This document shows, piece by piece, positions 48,180 to 59,164 of a stretch of DNA of 64,000 bases. Location: NCBI RefSeq assembly GCF_028640845.1, contig NC_080540.1, forward strand, positions 155,751,920-155,815,919, in the 5' to 3' direction. Position 1 is the first letter of the stretch, and each line of letters opens with the position of its first letter. The notes below the pieces were generated by a model. It was not told the DNA's origin. It saw only the letters and a program-made list of their open reading frames with translations, and made no database searches. Origin of the DNA: Ahaetulla prasina (lineage: Eukaryota; Chordata; Lepidosauria; Squamata; Colubridae). Both the position numbers and the translations under genes were made by a program.

Positions 48180-48768
48180 GAAACCCCACAGATTTGACTG
48201 AGCAATCCAATTGCTTCAGTTTTCAGATGGTCACATTTTCTCAAGGGGAAGACACTCCAATTAACTCAAGAGGCAAATAATACTTTCTTTGTCTGAGTGC
48301 TTAACTCTGTCTGAATCCAAGTATTCAGTCAATCGCTGAACCAGCAATCATTTGAAAGAAGAGCTTCTGTAAATCCAAGCAACATGTCCCTTTTTTTATA
48401 TATAAAAGCCATAACAACTGTACACATCTAAACATTCCTTTATGCCTCAACCAATAAGCCCAGCTAGATTAAAGCAACGAAGAGACAACATGTTTTGATC
48501 AAGGTTTCTGAGAGAAAAGCTTGAATACTCCAGGACGTGCCTTTCATAACAGATACCCCATCATATGGCTGAGCAATTAGCTTGTAAAAATGTAAGCGGA
48601 AGCTCATCAGCGTTAAGAAACATTCAGATGTCAGAACAGTTGGTGAATGCTCTAACCTACCCACAGATATTTCATGTTTCATGTTTGCCAGGCATCAAAA
48701 AGCAACTGTTAACTTTCAGTGCCTTTGCTTGTGCTGATCACAGCACGTGGCAACACTCAGCTGACTTT
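48180..48768. other. Intergenic, nothing recognised
   Basis: No repeat or exon that I can support. Confidence 0.4.
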
Positions 48769-48776
48769 GTCTAGGC

Positions 48777-48890
48777 CAGGGGTCTCCAACCTTGGCAACT
48801 TTAAGCCTGGAGGACTTCAACTCCCAGAACTCCCAGATTCTGGGAGATGAAGTCCTCCAAGCTTAAAGTTGCCAAGGTTGGAGACCCCTG
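48777..48890. mobile_element. hAT-type palindromic MITE, family H1
   Basis: A 114-bp hairpin with CAGGGGTCTCCAACCTTGG and its exact inverse. The 8-bp duplication gtctaggc (48769-48776 and 48891-48898) is perfect. Confidence 0.95.
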
Positions 48891-48918
48891 GTCTAGGCCA
48901 CACTTCATAGAATCAGAC

Positions 48919-49345
48919 CAGGGGTGGGCTTCAAAAATTTTAGCAAGGGTTTCTATGCCTGGTTGCTGGGAGGGCGTGGCCATGATGGGCGTGGCCCAGT
49001 CGGCCTCATGCACCATGGTGGGGGGCAGGGTGTTTTTTCCCTCCCTGGGCTCCGGAGGCTTTTCTCGAGCCTCCGGGAAGATGAAAATGGTCTCCCCAGG
49101 CTCCGGAGGCCCTCTGAAGGCCCATTTCCAGCCTTCCTGGACTTCCAGTAGGCCCGATTTTGCCCTCACCGAGCCTCCGTACGCACCCTGTACATACCTG
49201 CATCCAAAACGGGCCACATGGGGACTCCTGGGAGGGGAGGGGAGGGGTGGGAAAGCCAGCCAGGATTTGGGGGTTCTCCGAACTGCACCGAATCTTAACT
49301 AGAGGTTCTCCTGAACCCCTGCGAACCCCCAGCAGCCCACCCCTG
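48919..49345. mobile_element. hAT-type MITE, family H2, long form
   Basis: A 427-bp element with CAGGGGTGGGCTTC at the left and CAGCCCACCCCTG at the right. The flanks are aatcagac and gatcagac (7 of 8). The GC-rich interior contains ggctccggagg repeats and gives spurious ORFs on both strands. Confidence 0.8.
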
Positions 49346-49376
49346 GATCAGACGTGATTAATCATTAGATCGGAAA

Positions 49377-49651
49377 AAGAGGTGGTTTAAGCAGGTTCTG
49401 ACCAGTTTTGGAGAACCGGAAGCAGAAATTTTTAGTAGTTCGGAGAACTGGTAAGTACCACCTCTGACTGGCCCCGCCCCCATCTATTTTCTGCCTCCCG
49501 AATCCCAGCTGATTGGGAGGAAATGGGGATTTTTCAGTATCCTTCCCCTGGAATGGGGTGGGAATGGAGATTTCACAGTATCCTTCCCCTGCCACGCCCA
49601 ACAAGCCACGCCCACAGAACTGGTAGTAAAAAAATTTGAAACCCACCACTG
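49377..49651. mobile_element. hAT-type MITE, family H2
   Basis: Ends (C)AGAGGTGG and ACCCACCACTG, with flanks atcggaaa and atcagaaa (7 of 8). The interior has gttctgaccagttttggag, tggccccgccccc and gccacgcccacagaactgg. It starts 32 bp after the end of the previous copy. Confidence 0.8.
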
Positions 49652-49659
49652 ATCAGAAA

Positions 49660-50138
49660 CTGCCTGGAAAGATTAGAGCTTTAGGCTAGACTGGGTATTT
49701 TAAAAAAAGAAGACAGCAGCCAAAGACAGCAATAATAAACCACTTCTATAGCACTATCCTGAATACTTCGATGCAATCACCCAGCATCCAATGTAACTCC
49801 ATGGAGACATCACAATGCACTCCACAAGATAGTGGTGGTGGGGGGTTAGTATCCTTTGCATGATTAACTAAACTATGCATTGTTTCATTTTGGATTTTAG
49901 ACCTAGCCCACTTTGCTACTGGCAGAGATACCTGCTGCAATCTCTTGTATTTTTCAGAATATTTTCTCACAGAATCATAAAAATAAGCCCGCTTGCCCTT
50001 TTCTATTTACTGATTATTTATGCGCTCAGCCATCCCTGAAAGATAATTGAAGATAACAATTAGAAATTTAGTTATTTCAGCAGTTGAACACTCTCTGTTG
50101 TTATTTTATAGAACCAAACTTTTTTTTTAAAAAAAAAA
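49660..50138. other. Flank of the triplicated segment
   Basis: No recognised element. It ends in a T/A homopolymer junction (50120-50138) that also recurs at the third copy. Confidence 0.4.
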
Positions 50139-50872
50139 TAGTTTCTCTGCTCGTTATGATTTTTGCTACTTTACAAAATTACGTGTGGGCTTGAGATGCT
50201 GCCTGCTTTAAAAATTCTTTTTTTATTCTATGTTCTTCTTAACAGTATGCCCTTTACATAATTTGTCACAAAGACTTTTCTTGCAATTTAAACACGCTAT
50301 CTGTATCAAATGAACACTCCAGGAATAAAAAAAAAAATCTTCATTGAAGATGCTGGATATGATGAGGAATATAGCTACCCAGATTTATTGTCGCCTAAAT
50401 TCGGTTGTGTGTTTACAGCACCAACCATGCTGTGGCTCGGTTGCTTTCCAAAGCAGTGGTAGGTATGCTAGTAACAAACGATGAGGCTGACACAGTGTTT
50501 TCTTCATCCGTTTAAGGTGCAGCTGCTTTCAAAGAGCCTTGGATGGTGAGTTTGCTGAGTTAGAGCCATTTCTATCGGAGAAAATTAGGACGGATGTTTG
50601 CTTTGAAGTCATGGTAACGATAATGGGGTTGGTGAAGTCGAGATTGGCGCTTAGCAATTAGAGATGTGGAACAACAGAAAGCAAAAGCTCTGTCTTTGCA
50701 ATCTACCAATCAATCCAAGGTTGCAGTGCCGAGGAGAAAGAACCAGGTTAACAGTGCAACAGACCTGGTGGAGAGTAATTTCTAGACCTAATCAAAACGG
50801 CGTGGGTGAGATTTCTCCATCTCCACTCATGTCTCACTGATTGTTGCTTCACCCTCCCTCTTTTCTTTCTTT
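50139..50872. repeat. Triplicated segment, copy 1
   Basis: Full-length copy starting tagtttctctgctcgttatg and ending after ctcactgattgttgcttcac and a CT/T tract. It resembles no LINE, SINE, MITE or protein I know and contains no ORF over 60 codons. Confidence 0.95.
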
Positions 50873-51520
50873 TTTTATTCTATGTTCTTCTTAACAGTAT
50901 GCCCTTTACATAATTTGTCACAAAGACTTTTCTTGCAATTTAAACAAGCTATCTGTATCAAATGAACACTCCAGGAATAAAAAAATCTTCATTGAAGATG
51001 CTGGATATGATGAGGAATATAGCTACCCAGATTTATTGTCGCCTAAATTCGGTTGTGTGTTTACAGCACCAACCATGCTGTGGCTCGGTTGCTTTCCAAA
51101 GCAGTGGTAGGTATGCTAGTAACAAACGATGAGGCTGACACAGTGTTTTCTTCATCCGTTTAAGGTGCAGCTGCTTTCAAAGAGCCTTGGATGGTGAGTT
51201 TGCTGAGTTAGAGCCATTTCTATCGGAGAAAATTAGGACGGATGTTTGCTTTGAAGTCATGGTAACGATAATGGGGTTGGTGAAGTCGAGATTGGCGCTT
51301 AGCAATTAGAGATGTGGAACAACAGAAAGCAAAAGCTCTGTCTTTGCAATCTACCAATCAATCCAAGGTTGCAGTGCCGAGGAGAAAGAACCAGGTTAAC
51401 AGTGCAACAGACCTGGTGGAGAGTAATTTCTAGACCTAATCAAAACGGCGTGGGTGAGATTTCTCCATCTCCACTCATGTCTCACTGATTGTTGCTTCAC
51501 CCTCCCCTCTTTTCTTTCTT
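50873..51520. repeat. Triplicated segment, copy 2 (lacks first 92 bp)
   Basis: The word tatgttcttcttaacag is at 50229, 50881 and 51625 in the three copies, giving offsets of 652 and 744 bp. Copy 2 joins the T-tract of copy 1 directly to position 93 of the unit. Differences from copy 1 are few (for example aaacacgc to aaacaagc, and a shorter A-run). Confidence 0.95.
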
Positions 51521-52262
51521 TTTTTTTTTAAAAATAGTTTCTCTGCTCGTTATGATTTTTGCTACTTTACAAAATTACGTGTGGGCTTGAGATGCTGCCT
51601 GCTTTAAAAATTCTTTTTTTATCCTATGTTCTTCTTAACAGTATGCCCTTTACATAATTTGTCACAAAGACTTTTCTTGCAATTTAAACAAGCTATCTGT
51701 ATCAAATGAACACTCCAGGAATAAAAAAAAAAATCTTCATTGAAGATGCTGGATATGATGAGGAATATAGCTACCCAGATTTATTGTCGCCTAAATTCGG
51801 TTGTGTGTTTACAGCACCAACCATGCTGTGGCTCGGTTGCTTTCCAAAGCAGTGGTAGGTATGCTAGTAACAAACGATGAGGCTGACACAGTGTTTTCTT
51901 CATCCGTTTAAGGTGCAGCTGCTTTCAAAGAGCCTTGGATGGTGAGTTTGCTGAGTTAGAGCCATTTCTATCGGAGAAAATTAGGACGGATGTTTGCTTT
52001 GAAGTCATGGTAACGATAATGGGGTTGGTGAAGTCGAGATTGGCGCTTAGCAATTAGAGATGTGGAACAACAGAAAGCAAAAGCTCTGTCTTTGCAATCT
52101 ACCAATCCAATCCAAGGTTGCAGTGCCGAGGAGAAAGAACCAGGTTAACAGTGCAACAGACCTGGTGGAGAGTAATTTCTAGACCTAATCAAAACGGCGT
52201 GGGTGAGATTTCTCCATCTCCACTCATGTCTCACTGATTGTTGCTTCACCCTCCCCTCTTTT
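51521..52262. repeat. Triplicated segment, copy 3
   Basis: A full-length copy with rare differences (tattcta to tatccta; an extra c in accaatccaatcc). It ends in a T-tract, followed by unrelated sequence. Confidence 0.95.
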
Positions 52263-52454
52263 CTTTCTTTTTTTTTTATTCAAATCCCCTCTTTTCTTTC
52301 TATGCCCTTCCTCCTCCAAAATACAATGTCAGAAAAGATCAGGGAAATAGGCCACAGTGGAGGTCACTGAAATATCCCACCTCTAGACTTCATGGTCCCA
52401 TTACAGGATAAGGAAGTAGGCCACTGCAACATACGCTCCATCCCGCTCTGATTG

Positions 52455-53225
52455 AGAATTTATTTTATTTATTTATTTTATTTTATTTTGTCGAGTACAT
52501 ATTAGATAATATATATAAGTATAAGCATGAAATAAACACACAAAATGAATACAACCAAAGGGAACATTAAGACAGGGATGGTAGGCATGCTGATGCTCTT
52601 ATGCACGTCCTTTACAGACCTCTTAGGAATGGGGTGAGGTCAACAGTAGACAGTCTTAGGTTAAAATTTTTGGGGTTTGGGGAAGAAACTACAGAGTCGG
52701 GTAGTGCATTCCAGGCATTGAACACTCTATTACTGAAGTCATATTTTCTGCAATCGAGTTTGGAGCGATTCACTTTAAGTTTGTATTTGTTGTGTGCTTG
52801 TGCATTGTTGTGGTTGAAGCTGAAGTAGTCATTGACAGGTAGGACATTGTAGCCGATGATTTTATGAGCTATGCTCAGGTAATACCGAAGGCGGCGTAGT
52901 TCTAAATTTTCTAAGCTCAGAATTTCAAGTCTGGTGGCATCAGGTATTTTGTTGCAATTGGAGGAGTGGAGGACTCTTCTTGTGAAATATTTCTGGACGC
53001 GCTCAATTGTATTGATGTCAGAAATGTGGTATGGGTTCCAGACAGTCGAGCTGTATTCAAGAATTGGTCTAGCAAATGTTTTATATGCTCTAGTTAGTAG
53101 TGTAGTATTACCGGAGAAGAAGCTACGCAAGATTAGGTTTACAACCCTTAATGCCTTCTTGGCGATGTTGTTACAGTGGGCTTTGGCACTCAGATCGTTT
53201 GATATGAAAACTCCAAGGTCCTTTG
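52455..53225 (-). mobile_element. CR1/L3-group LINE 3' fragment (copy 3)
   Basis: A minus-strand frame (52612-53225) encodes SKDLGVFISNDLSAKAHCNN... ARPILEYSSTVWNP ... VNRSKLDCRKYDFSNRVFNAWNALPDSVV and a terminal TPFLRGL stop. It is open over about 205 codons and less damaged than copies 1 and 2. The tail is the (TTTTA)n tract at 52457-52490. Confidence 0.8.
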
Positions 53226-54514
53226 AAAGAAAGAAAAAAGTTGAAACAAAAGCAGATTGGCTCATGGGCAGCTGTGGTGGGGATGGATCTGAGGGTGACA
53301 CCGATGGCTGGAGACCACCCTTTGACTTGTACCTTCGAAGAATCGGAAGGAAAACTTCATTCGGCAGAGATCTCTTACCAATAGTCCCTTGGGTCGTTAG
53401 CTTTTCCCTGCAGCTGGATCCTGAATCATCTTGGGGTGTTCAGCTTTGTGGGCGTGGAATGTTCCCTTCCTTCTCGTTTTGCAGCAGACACGCCAGGAAG
53501 AAGGGGGGAAGGCATGGCCCGTTGGCTGGCCATGGGTCTCTGCATTCTGGACAAGAGCGGCATTGAAGCCTGAATGGAACAATGCGTGGGTGGGAAGGGA
53601 CATCAATTGAGATGCAGATACAGAGCTCTTTGGTGCTTCTAGGCTAGAAAAGGTTTGGCAGATTCTTGCCCAAACGCATCAGGGTAGCCTTTTTCTTCTG
53701 TTTTGACAGAAGACTCCAGAGAGATAAAGCAGAGGCACAACCCAGAACCTGGTAAGGAAAGATCTGCAGCCTCTGAGACTTGGTTCTTTCTGAAGCAGGA
53801 GAGGCAGGGAGGTGTCTATAGACCAATCTATAGACCAGGACTGCTGCTCTTTGTTTCCATCCTAAGAAAGGGGGTTCCACTGAATGCGGCCCTTCAGCCA
53901 AGCTCTGAGCAACGCTGAGCCAAGTGGAACTGCTGATGCTGCGCCCCATGACTTACACATAAATCTCCTGCTAACACATCTCAAAATAGCATTTTATTTT
54001 TTGCTGCGCTTCTCAACAGATCAACTCTGTGGATTCACGTTCGGTGAACTTGGACAAGATACACTTATTGTCTTCCTTCCAGTTAGCGGGATGTGTGGTA
54101 CCCAGATTTTCATTCGTGCACTCAGGCCCAGATTCACACACTCACAGTGAGCATGAAATGTCTGCACACGGCCATTAATATGAGGCCTGGCACTGCATTT
54201 TTTTTCCCAAGCCAGGGCGATAATGAAAAAGTAGTCTTGCTTGTGCTTAAATGCTCCTCTGTAAAGGGTGCGTCTGCCAGCTACTGTACATACTCTACTC
54301 AGAAGAAACCTGATCCTAGCAGGATCATGCATGGTGGAATAATTCTATTCCCATTCAGAGCACCAGATCATTCATTTGTTCCCCACCCAAGAAGTGGTTG
54401 CCCTGAACTGGAACAGATTATCTCCATGTCTCCGAGGGAAAGCCCCCAGCAGTAATGCAAAAGAAAGAGGTTTTTAAAAGCAGGGAATCGGTGCCTTGCC
54501 GTCCTCAGACAATG
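53226..54514. other. Intergenic, no confirmed gene
   Basis: Two splice-like segments were noted. One is an acceptor cttctcgttttgcag at 53482 followed by 28 open codons. The other is a 42-bp stretch, 53710-53751, between ...ctgttttgacag and gtaagg. Neither encodes a recognised sequence. Confidence 0.35.
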
Positions 54515-54690
54515 GAATAACAGAATAACAAAGTTGGAAGGAACCTTGGAGGCCTTCCAGTCCAACCCACCACTCAAGCCGGGAATCCAAAACCATTTCA
54601 GACCAATAGTTGTCCGATCTCTTCTTAAAAGCCTCCAGTGTGGGAGCATCCACAAATTCTCAAGGCAAGTCTGACTGATTGATTGCTCTA
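54515..54690 (-). mobile_element. CR1 LINE 3' fragment
   Basis: aaagttggaaggaaccttggaggcc ... gtccgatctcttcttaaaa ... gtgtgggagcatccacaa matches the 3' part of the CR1 at 46550-46680, with many substitutions. It is older than that copy. Confidence 0.8.
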
Positions 54691-54694
54691 ACTG

Positions 54695-54850
54695 TGCAAT
54701 TGTGAGGTCCTGGGTGGTCTCTGAGCTTGCTTGTTTTCTTGCAGACGTTTCATTACCCAAACTAGGTAACATCATCAGTGCTGATAATGTTACCTAGTTT
54801 GGATAATGAAACATCTGCAAGAAAACAAGCTAGCTCAGAGAGCATCAAGG
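54695..54850. mobile_element. Palindromic interspersed repeat, family P2
   Basis: ttgttttcttgcagacgtttcattacc..aactaggtaac is followed by its inverted copy gttacctagtttggataatg..catctgcaagaaaaca, then gctcagagagcatcaaggacc. A half-copy of the same right side appears at 59030-59102 and a decayed one near 27145-27220. Confidence 0.75.
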
Positions 54851-55159
54851 ACCCCTCATTTCAACCTGTTGGAAGAAATGTCCATCTGGGTTCAGTTCCA
54901 AGTTGGGAAAAAGACACTGGAAACATGGAGACTGCTTAGAAAGATGGTTTAATGGTGGACAGGTTCACATGGTTTGAGTTCCTGAACAGAAAAGGGCCGA
55001 GATACTGAGCGCACCTTGGTTTTATGCTTTCTCTGAGCTTTGAACTTCCTGGGGCACAGGAAGAGTATCCTGATTGGTTGTCAGACTCCCAGGGCATGGG
55101 GGTCTTAGCTAGTCTTGCTGGCTGATGTAATCTTCCCAGGTGCCATGTGGTGAGTTTCG

Positions 55160-56910
55160 GTTGCTAGATTTATTATTTATTTATTTATTTATTTATTTAG
55201 ATTTCTAGACGGCCCTTCTCCCAAAGGACTCAGGGCGGTGTACAGCCAAAATAAAACATAAACCATATACAATTAAAAATGAATTAAGAAACTTATTATA
55301 CAGATGGCCGAGAAATTAAAATATTTAAAAATCTAAAAACCCCAATTTAAAACATAAATAGAATTTAAAATTTAGGTCTAGGCAATTTAAAAAGAAAAGC
55401 CTTAAGCCAGCCCCGTGCGAATGAACAGATGTGTTTTCAATTTGCGGCGAAAGGTCCGAAGGTCAGGTATTTGGCGTAAACCAGGGGGAAGCTCGTTCCA
55501 GAGAGTAGGAGCCCCCACAGAGAAGGATCTTCCCCTGGGGGACGCCAGCCGACATTGTTTGGCGGACGGCACCCTGAGAAGTCCCTCTCTGTGTGAGTGT
55601 ACGGGTCGGTGGGAGGCATGTGGTAACAGCAGGCGGTCCCGTAAGTACCCAGGCCTCAAGCCATGGAGCGCTTTGAAGGTGGTAACCAAAACCTTGAAAT
55701 GCACCCGAAAGGCAACAGGTAGCCAGTGCAGTCTGCGCAGGAGAGGTGTTACATGGGAGCTACGTGGAACTCCCTCTATCACCCGCGCAGCTGCGTTCTG
55801 GACCAACTGAAGCCTCCGAGTGCATCTCAAGGGGAGCCCCATGTAGAGAGCATTGCAATAATCCAAACGAGAGGTAACGAGAGCATGAGTGACTGTGCAT
55901 AAGGCATCCCGATCGAGGAAGGGACGCAACTGGCGAACCAGGCAAACCTGGTGAAAAGCTCTCCTGGAGACGGCCGTCAAGTGATCTTCAAACGACAGCC
56001 GTGCATCCAGGAGAACACCCAAGTTGCGCACCCTTTCCCTTGGGGCCAATAACTCGCCCCCGAAGCCACTGATGATCTCACCCAACGGCTTCATATAGAT
56101 GTTGAACAGGAGGGGCGAGAGAATCGACCCCTGCGGCACCCCACAAGTAAGGTGCCTCGCGGTCGACCTCTGCCCCCCTGTCAACACCGTCTGCAACCAG
56201 TCAGAGAGATAGGAGGAGAACCACCGATAAACGGTGCCTCCCACTCCCAACCCCCCCAACCGGCGCAGCAGGATACCATGGTCGATGATATCAAAAGCCG
56301 CTGAGAGATCTAACAGGACCAGAGCAGAGGAATAACCCCTGTCTCTGGCCCTCCAGAGATCATCCACCAACGCGACCAAAGCTGTCTCCGTGCTATATCC
56401 GGGTCGGAAGCCGGACTGGAACGGGTCTAGATAGACAGCTTCATCCAGGTATTGGGGTAGCTGCCACGCCACAGCACTCTCTATAACCTTCGCAATAAAG
56501 CGAAGGTTGGAGACCGGACGATAATTACCTAAAATAGCTGGGTCCAGGGAAGGCTTCTTGAGGAGGGGTCTCACCACCGCCTCCTTCAAGGCGGTAGGGA
56601 AAACCCCCTCCAACAGAGAAGCATTGATAATCCCCTGGAGCCAGCCTCGTGTCACTTCCTGTGAGGCCAGCACCAGCCAGGAAGGGCACGGGTCCAGTAA
56701 ACATGTAGTGGCGTGCAGCCTCCCCAACAACCTGTCCACATCCTCGAGAGCCACAGGGTCAAACTCATCCCAAACAATCTCCACAAGACGCGACTCCGCC
56801 CTCTCATCCGGATCATCCCAATTTCGGTCCAAGCCATCCCGGAGCTGAACAATTTTGTCGTATATGGGTCCTACTGTGTTGCAGATGATGGTCTCATTGA
56901 CAAAGGTGGG
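55160..56910 (-). mobile_element. L2 LINE with 522-codon frame lacking YADD
   Basis: The minus-strand frame 55402-56970 is open for 522 codons. In order it shows LLKKPSLDPAILGNYRPVSN, motif A LVLLDLSAAFDIIDHGIL, motif B CGVPQGSILSPLLFNIYMKP, then after GEIISGFGG it jumps to RNLGVLLDARLSF, QLVQNAAARVIEG and the C-terminus TFRRKLKTHLFIRTGLA. The expected segment with catalytic YADD between KPLGE and RNLGVLLD is absent. The join lies at about 56051-56066. The 3' tail (gccctgagtccttt..gaagggccgtctagaaat on the minus strand) ends in a (TTTA)n tract at 55167-55199. It is 5'-truncated. Confidence 0.92.
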
Positions 56911-56970
56911 GGGAGGCAGGGAGCTGCAGGGAGCTGCTTTGTCCTTAAAACATGTTTCTCCATTTCTCAT

Positions 56971-57457
56971 CCAGAGAAATATAATATTCTGCCCTTTTTA
57001 ATATTTTCTAAAATATTTCATTCTTCTAGGAGAGGGGTGGGTGCTAACTTCCTACAAACCCTACAAATATTCTCCTTTATTAGTGTCAGGAAATTTCTCC
57101 TTAATTAGACATTTCTCCTGGAATAACAAAGTAAGGTTAAAACAAATCTTATTCCAATTTCAACCCCCACCCCCAAGAAAGGGAGGTTCCTTCTTTATGC
57201 TTAGAGCACCTTATTTGATTTGACAACTTCCATGCCACAGTTCCTCCAAAGCCTTTGGGAGATCTTATGTGGTTATGTGATCCCCTTCAAATACTTTTGC
57301 TGACCACAAACCTGGAGGACCAGGAACCAAAACCACTGCCCAACCTTCCGCTCGCTCTTGGAGTGAGAGAAATCTCCTTGTGCAAAAGAAAAATAAATTG
57401 CTTGTTTTCCACCCTACCCTCAAATTGATGTCTTTACTTCCCATTGTGTATTCCCAG
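56971..57457. other. Spacer, nothing recognised
   Basis: A/T-rich. The final 50 bp form a pyrimidine tract that could serve as a splice acceptor. Confidence 0.4.
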
Positions 57458-57825
57458 TTGTAGGCCGAAGAAGAGCCTTACAGCCATTGAGGAGGAGCTG
57501 GATAGGCCTCCAGACATCCTTCGCCTTCTGAAGGAGCCGGAAGCCATTTCCCTTTGAAATATGAGTTTCACAGTGGTTTCAAATACAGCAGAGCCAGACA
57601 TCGTTCTCACCCCCACAGAGGTGAGAAGCAAGGGACAGATGGCGGAAATCTTTCAGCTGGGAACCAAGCAGTAGGCAGCCACTGACCGCAAAGGGCAGAA
57701 TGAGAGCTACTTAGGATTAAAACTTGGGGACCAACGTATAGAGACAGTAGCTGGCTCTTAGATAGAAAATGTCTTTGTATATATGGCTCCCTCGTTCTCT
57801 GTAATAAACCTACTTATTTAACCTA
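57458..57825 (+). other. Possible terminal exon or LTR segment
   Basis: An acceptor-like tract (ttacttcccattgtgtattcccag) leads into a frame open for 32 codons and then TGA at 57555-57557. It reads CRPKKSLTAIEEELDRPPDI... to ...EPEAISL. AATAAA follows at 57803-57808. This is the layout of a last exon. The alternative is an LTR: the words around 57780-57930 (ctgtaataaacctac ... gtgtaacccaaca) also look like an R-U5 end. I cannot assign the protein. Confidence 0.3.
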
Positions 57826-57929
57826 TTTGTGCCTGCTTGGAAAAATGGAAGAGGGAGAGAGTTTAATTGAAATGATATGAAACCCTGAGAACAGTGTCCT
57901 TTTAGCTAGGGCCAGATGAAGCCTAAGTG

Positions 57930-58187
57930 TAACCCAACAATTGAGCCCCTCGGCCTTTCAACTGCTTAACTGCCAAGACATTAAGACTCAACAAGCACTA
58001 AAAACTGAAGTTGAATGTGACAGTGAAATAGTTAAGGGCTTGATAGGTAGGGAAGAAAGCTCTGTAGAATCCCCTCCTTCCCTTGATGTCCTAAGCGTGT
58101 GTTTAATTTTTGTAATGCTCAATCCAGGACTGCTTTTAGCTTGCTTTCAGAACCTAGCCACTGTAATCTGTAAACCATGGTTTATGG
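57930..58187. other. Spacer with a short open frame
   Basis: A frame from 57941 reads ...CQDIKTQQALKTEVECDSEIVKGL... It is not recognised and could be the start of a gag-like region if the preceding segment is an LTR. Confidence 0.25.
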
Positions 58188-58430
58188 CAGGGGTGCAATC
58201 CAGCAGGTTCTGACAGGTTTTGGAGAACCGGTAGCGGAAATTTTGAGTAATTCGGAATACCGACAAATACCATCTCTGGCTGGCCTCAGAGTGGGGAGGG
58301 AATGGGGATTTTGCAGTACCCTTCCTTTGGAGTGGGGTGGGAATGGAGATTTTGCAGTATACTTCCCCTGCCACGCCCACCAAGCCACGCCCACAGAACT
58401 GGTAGTAAAAAAAATTGGATTTCACCACTG
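58188..58430. mobile_element. hAT-type MITE, family H2
   Basis: A 243-bp element with ends CAGGGGTGCAATCC and GGATTTCACCACTG. The perfect 8-bp duplication gtttatgg lies at 58180-58187 and 58431-58438. It contains a short internal duplication of gtggg(a)ggaatgg.gattttgcagta. Confidence 0.93.
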
Positions 58431-58438
58431 GTTTATGG

Positions 58439-59164
58439 TATAGGCAGCCCACCTCTGTTACCTTGACGATAGCATCCTTAAGGAAGAGAGAGAAGAGTCA
58501 CAGTGTGTCTAATCTGGAGGGATGAAATGCTGCCTTCGTTCCCCTCTTTTATGGATAAAAGTAAGGGATCCGGAGGGGCCCCATGGATTGAAAAACAGGT
58601 GTAAGTACGTTAGACCTTCTATATCTCTGGTTTATAACATCGACTGCTGTGGGATTCTATTGAATTGTGCTTCAATCCATAAACCATTGTTTAGTGCAAA
58701 ATACAAATCCAGTTGTACTGTAAGGACAACCTGTGTGGAGTGTTCAACCAAACACTACTTCACACCTGGGATATACCCATTTTTTTATTTGCTCCCCTCA
58801 TGGACAGCGATGCCCTTTAACTCCAGCTGTTTAATGAAACTATAACATTTAGCTATAGTTAATGCAAATCATGTTTGCGGACCATAAGCCACAATTTCAC
58901 ATTCTTGGTTGTGGCCAGTTTTACTATAAATAGTTTTGGTTTTTTTAAAACAGTAAAGCAGGATCAGGTTCAAGGCAATCCAAGTACAATTTTTGCTTTC
59001 CGATAGAAGATTCTCAGGGTTGAACTGTGGAACGCTGATGATGTTGCTTAGTTGGGTAAAGAAATGCAAGCAAACAACGAAACTGAGAGAACACAAAGGA
59101 CTCCACAGTTTCTGTTTTGCCCAGAAGAAAGCACAGTGAACCTATAGACCAGCATGGAATGGAA
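58439..59164. other. Spacer; half-copy of family P2 at its end
   Basis: 59030-59102 (gatgatgttgcttagttgggtaaagaaa ... gagagaacacaaaggac) is one arm of the P2 palindrome. The rest is not recognised. Confidence 0.45.

Noticed and set aside
48801..49302. Overlapping ORFs of 138 and 151 codons
   Set aside because: They lie across an H1 MITE and the GC-rich interior of an H2 MITE, on both strands, with no homology that I recognise.
50139..52262. CRISPR-like or satellite array
   Set aside because: Only three long copies with no short repeat/spacer pattern; a tandem segmental duplication explains it, and the genome is vertebrate.
53710..53751. 42-bp internal exon between tgacag and gtaagg
   Set aside because: Splice-like words of this quality are expected by chance in several kilobases, and no partner exon or homologous peptide was found.
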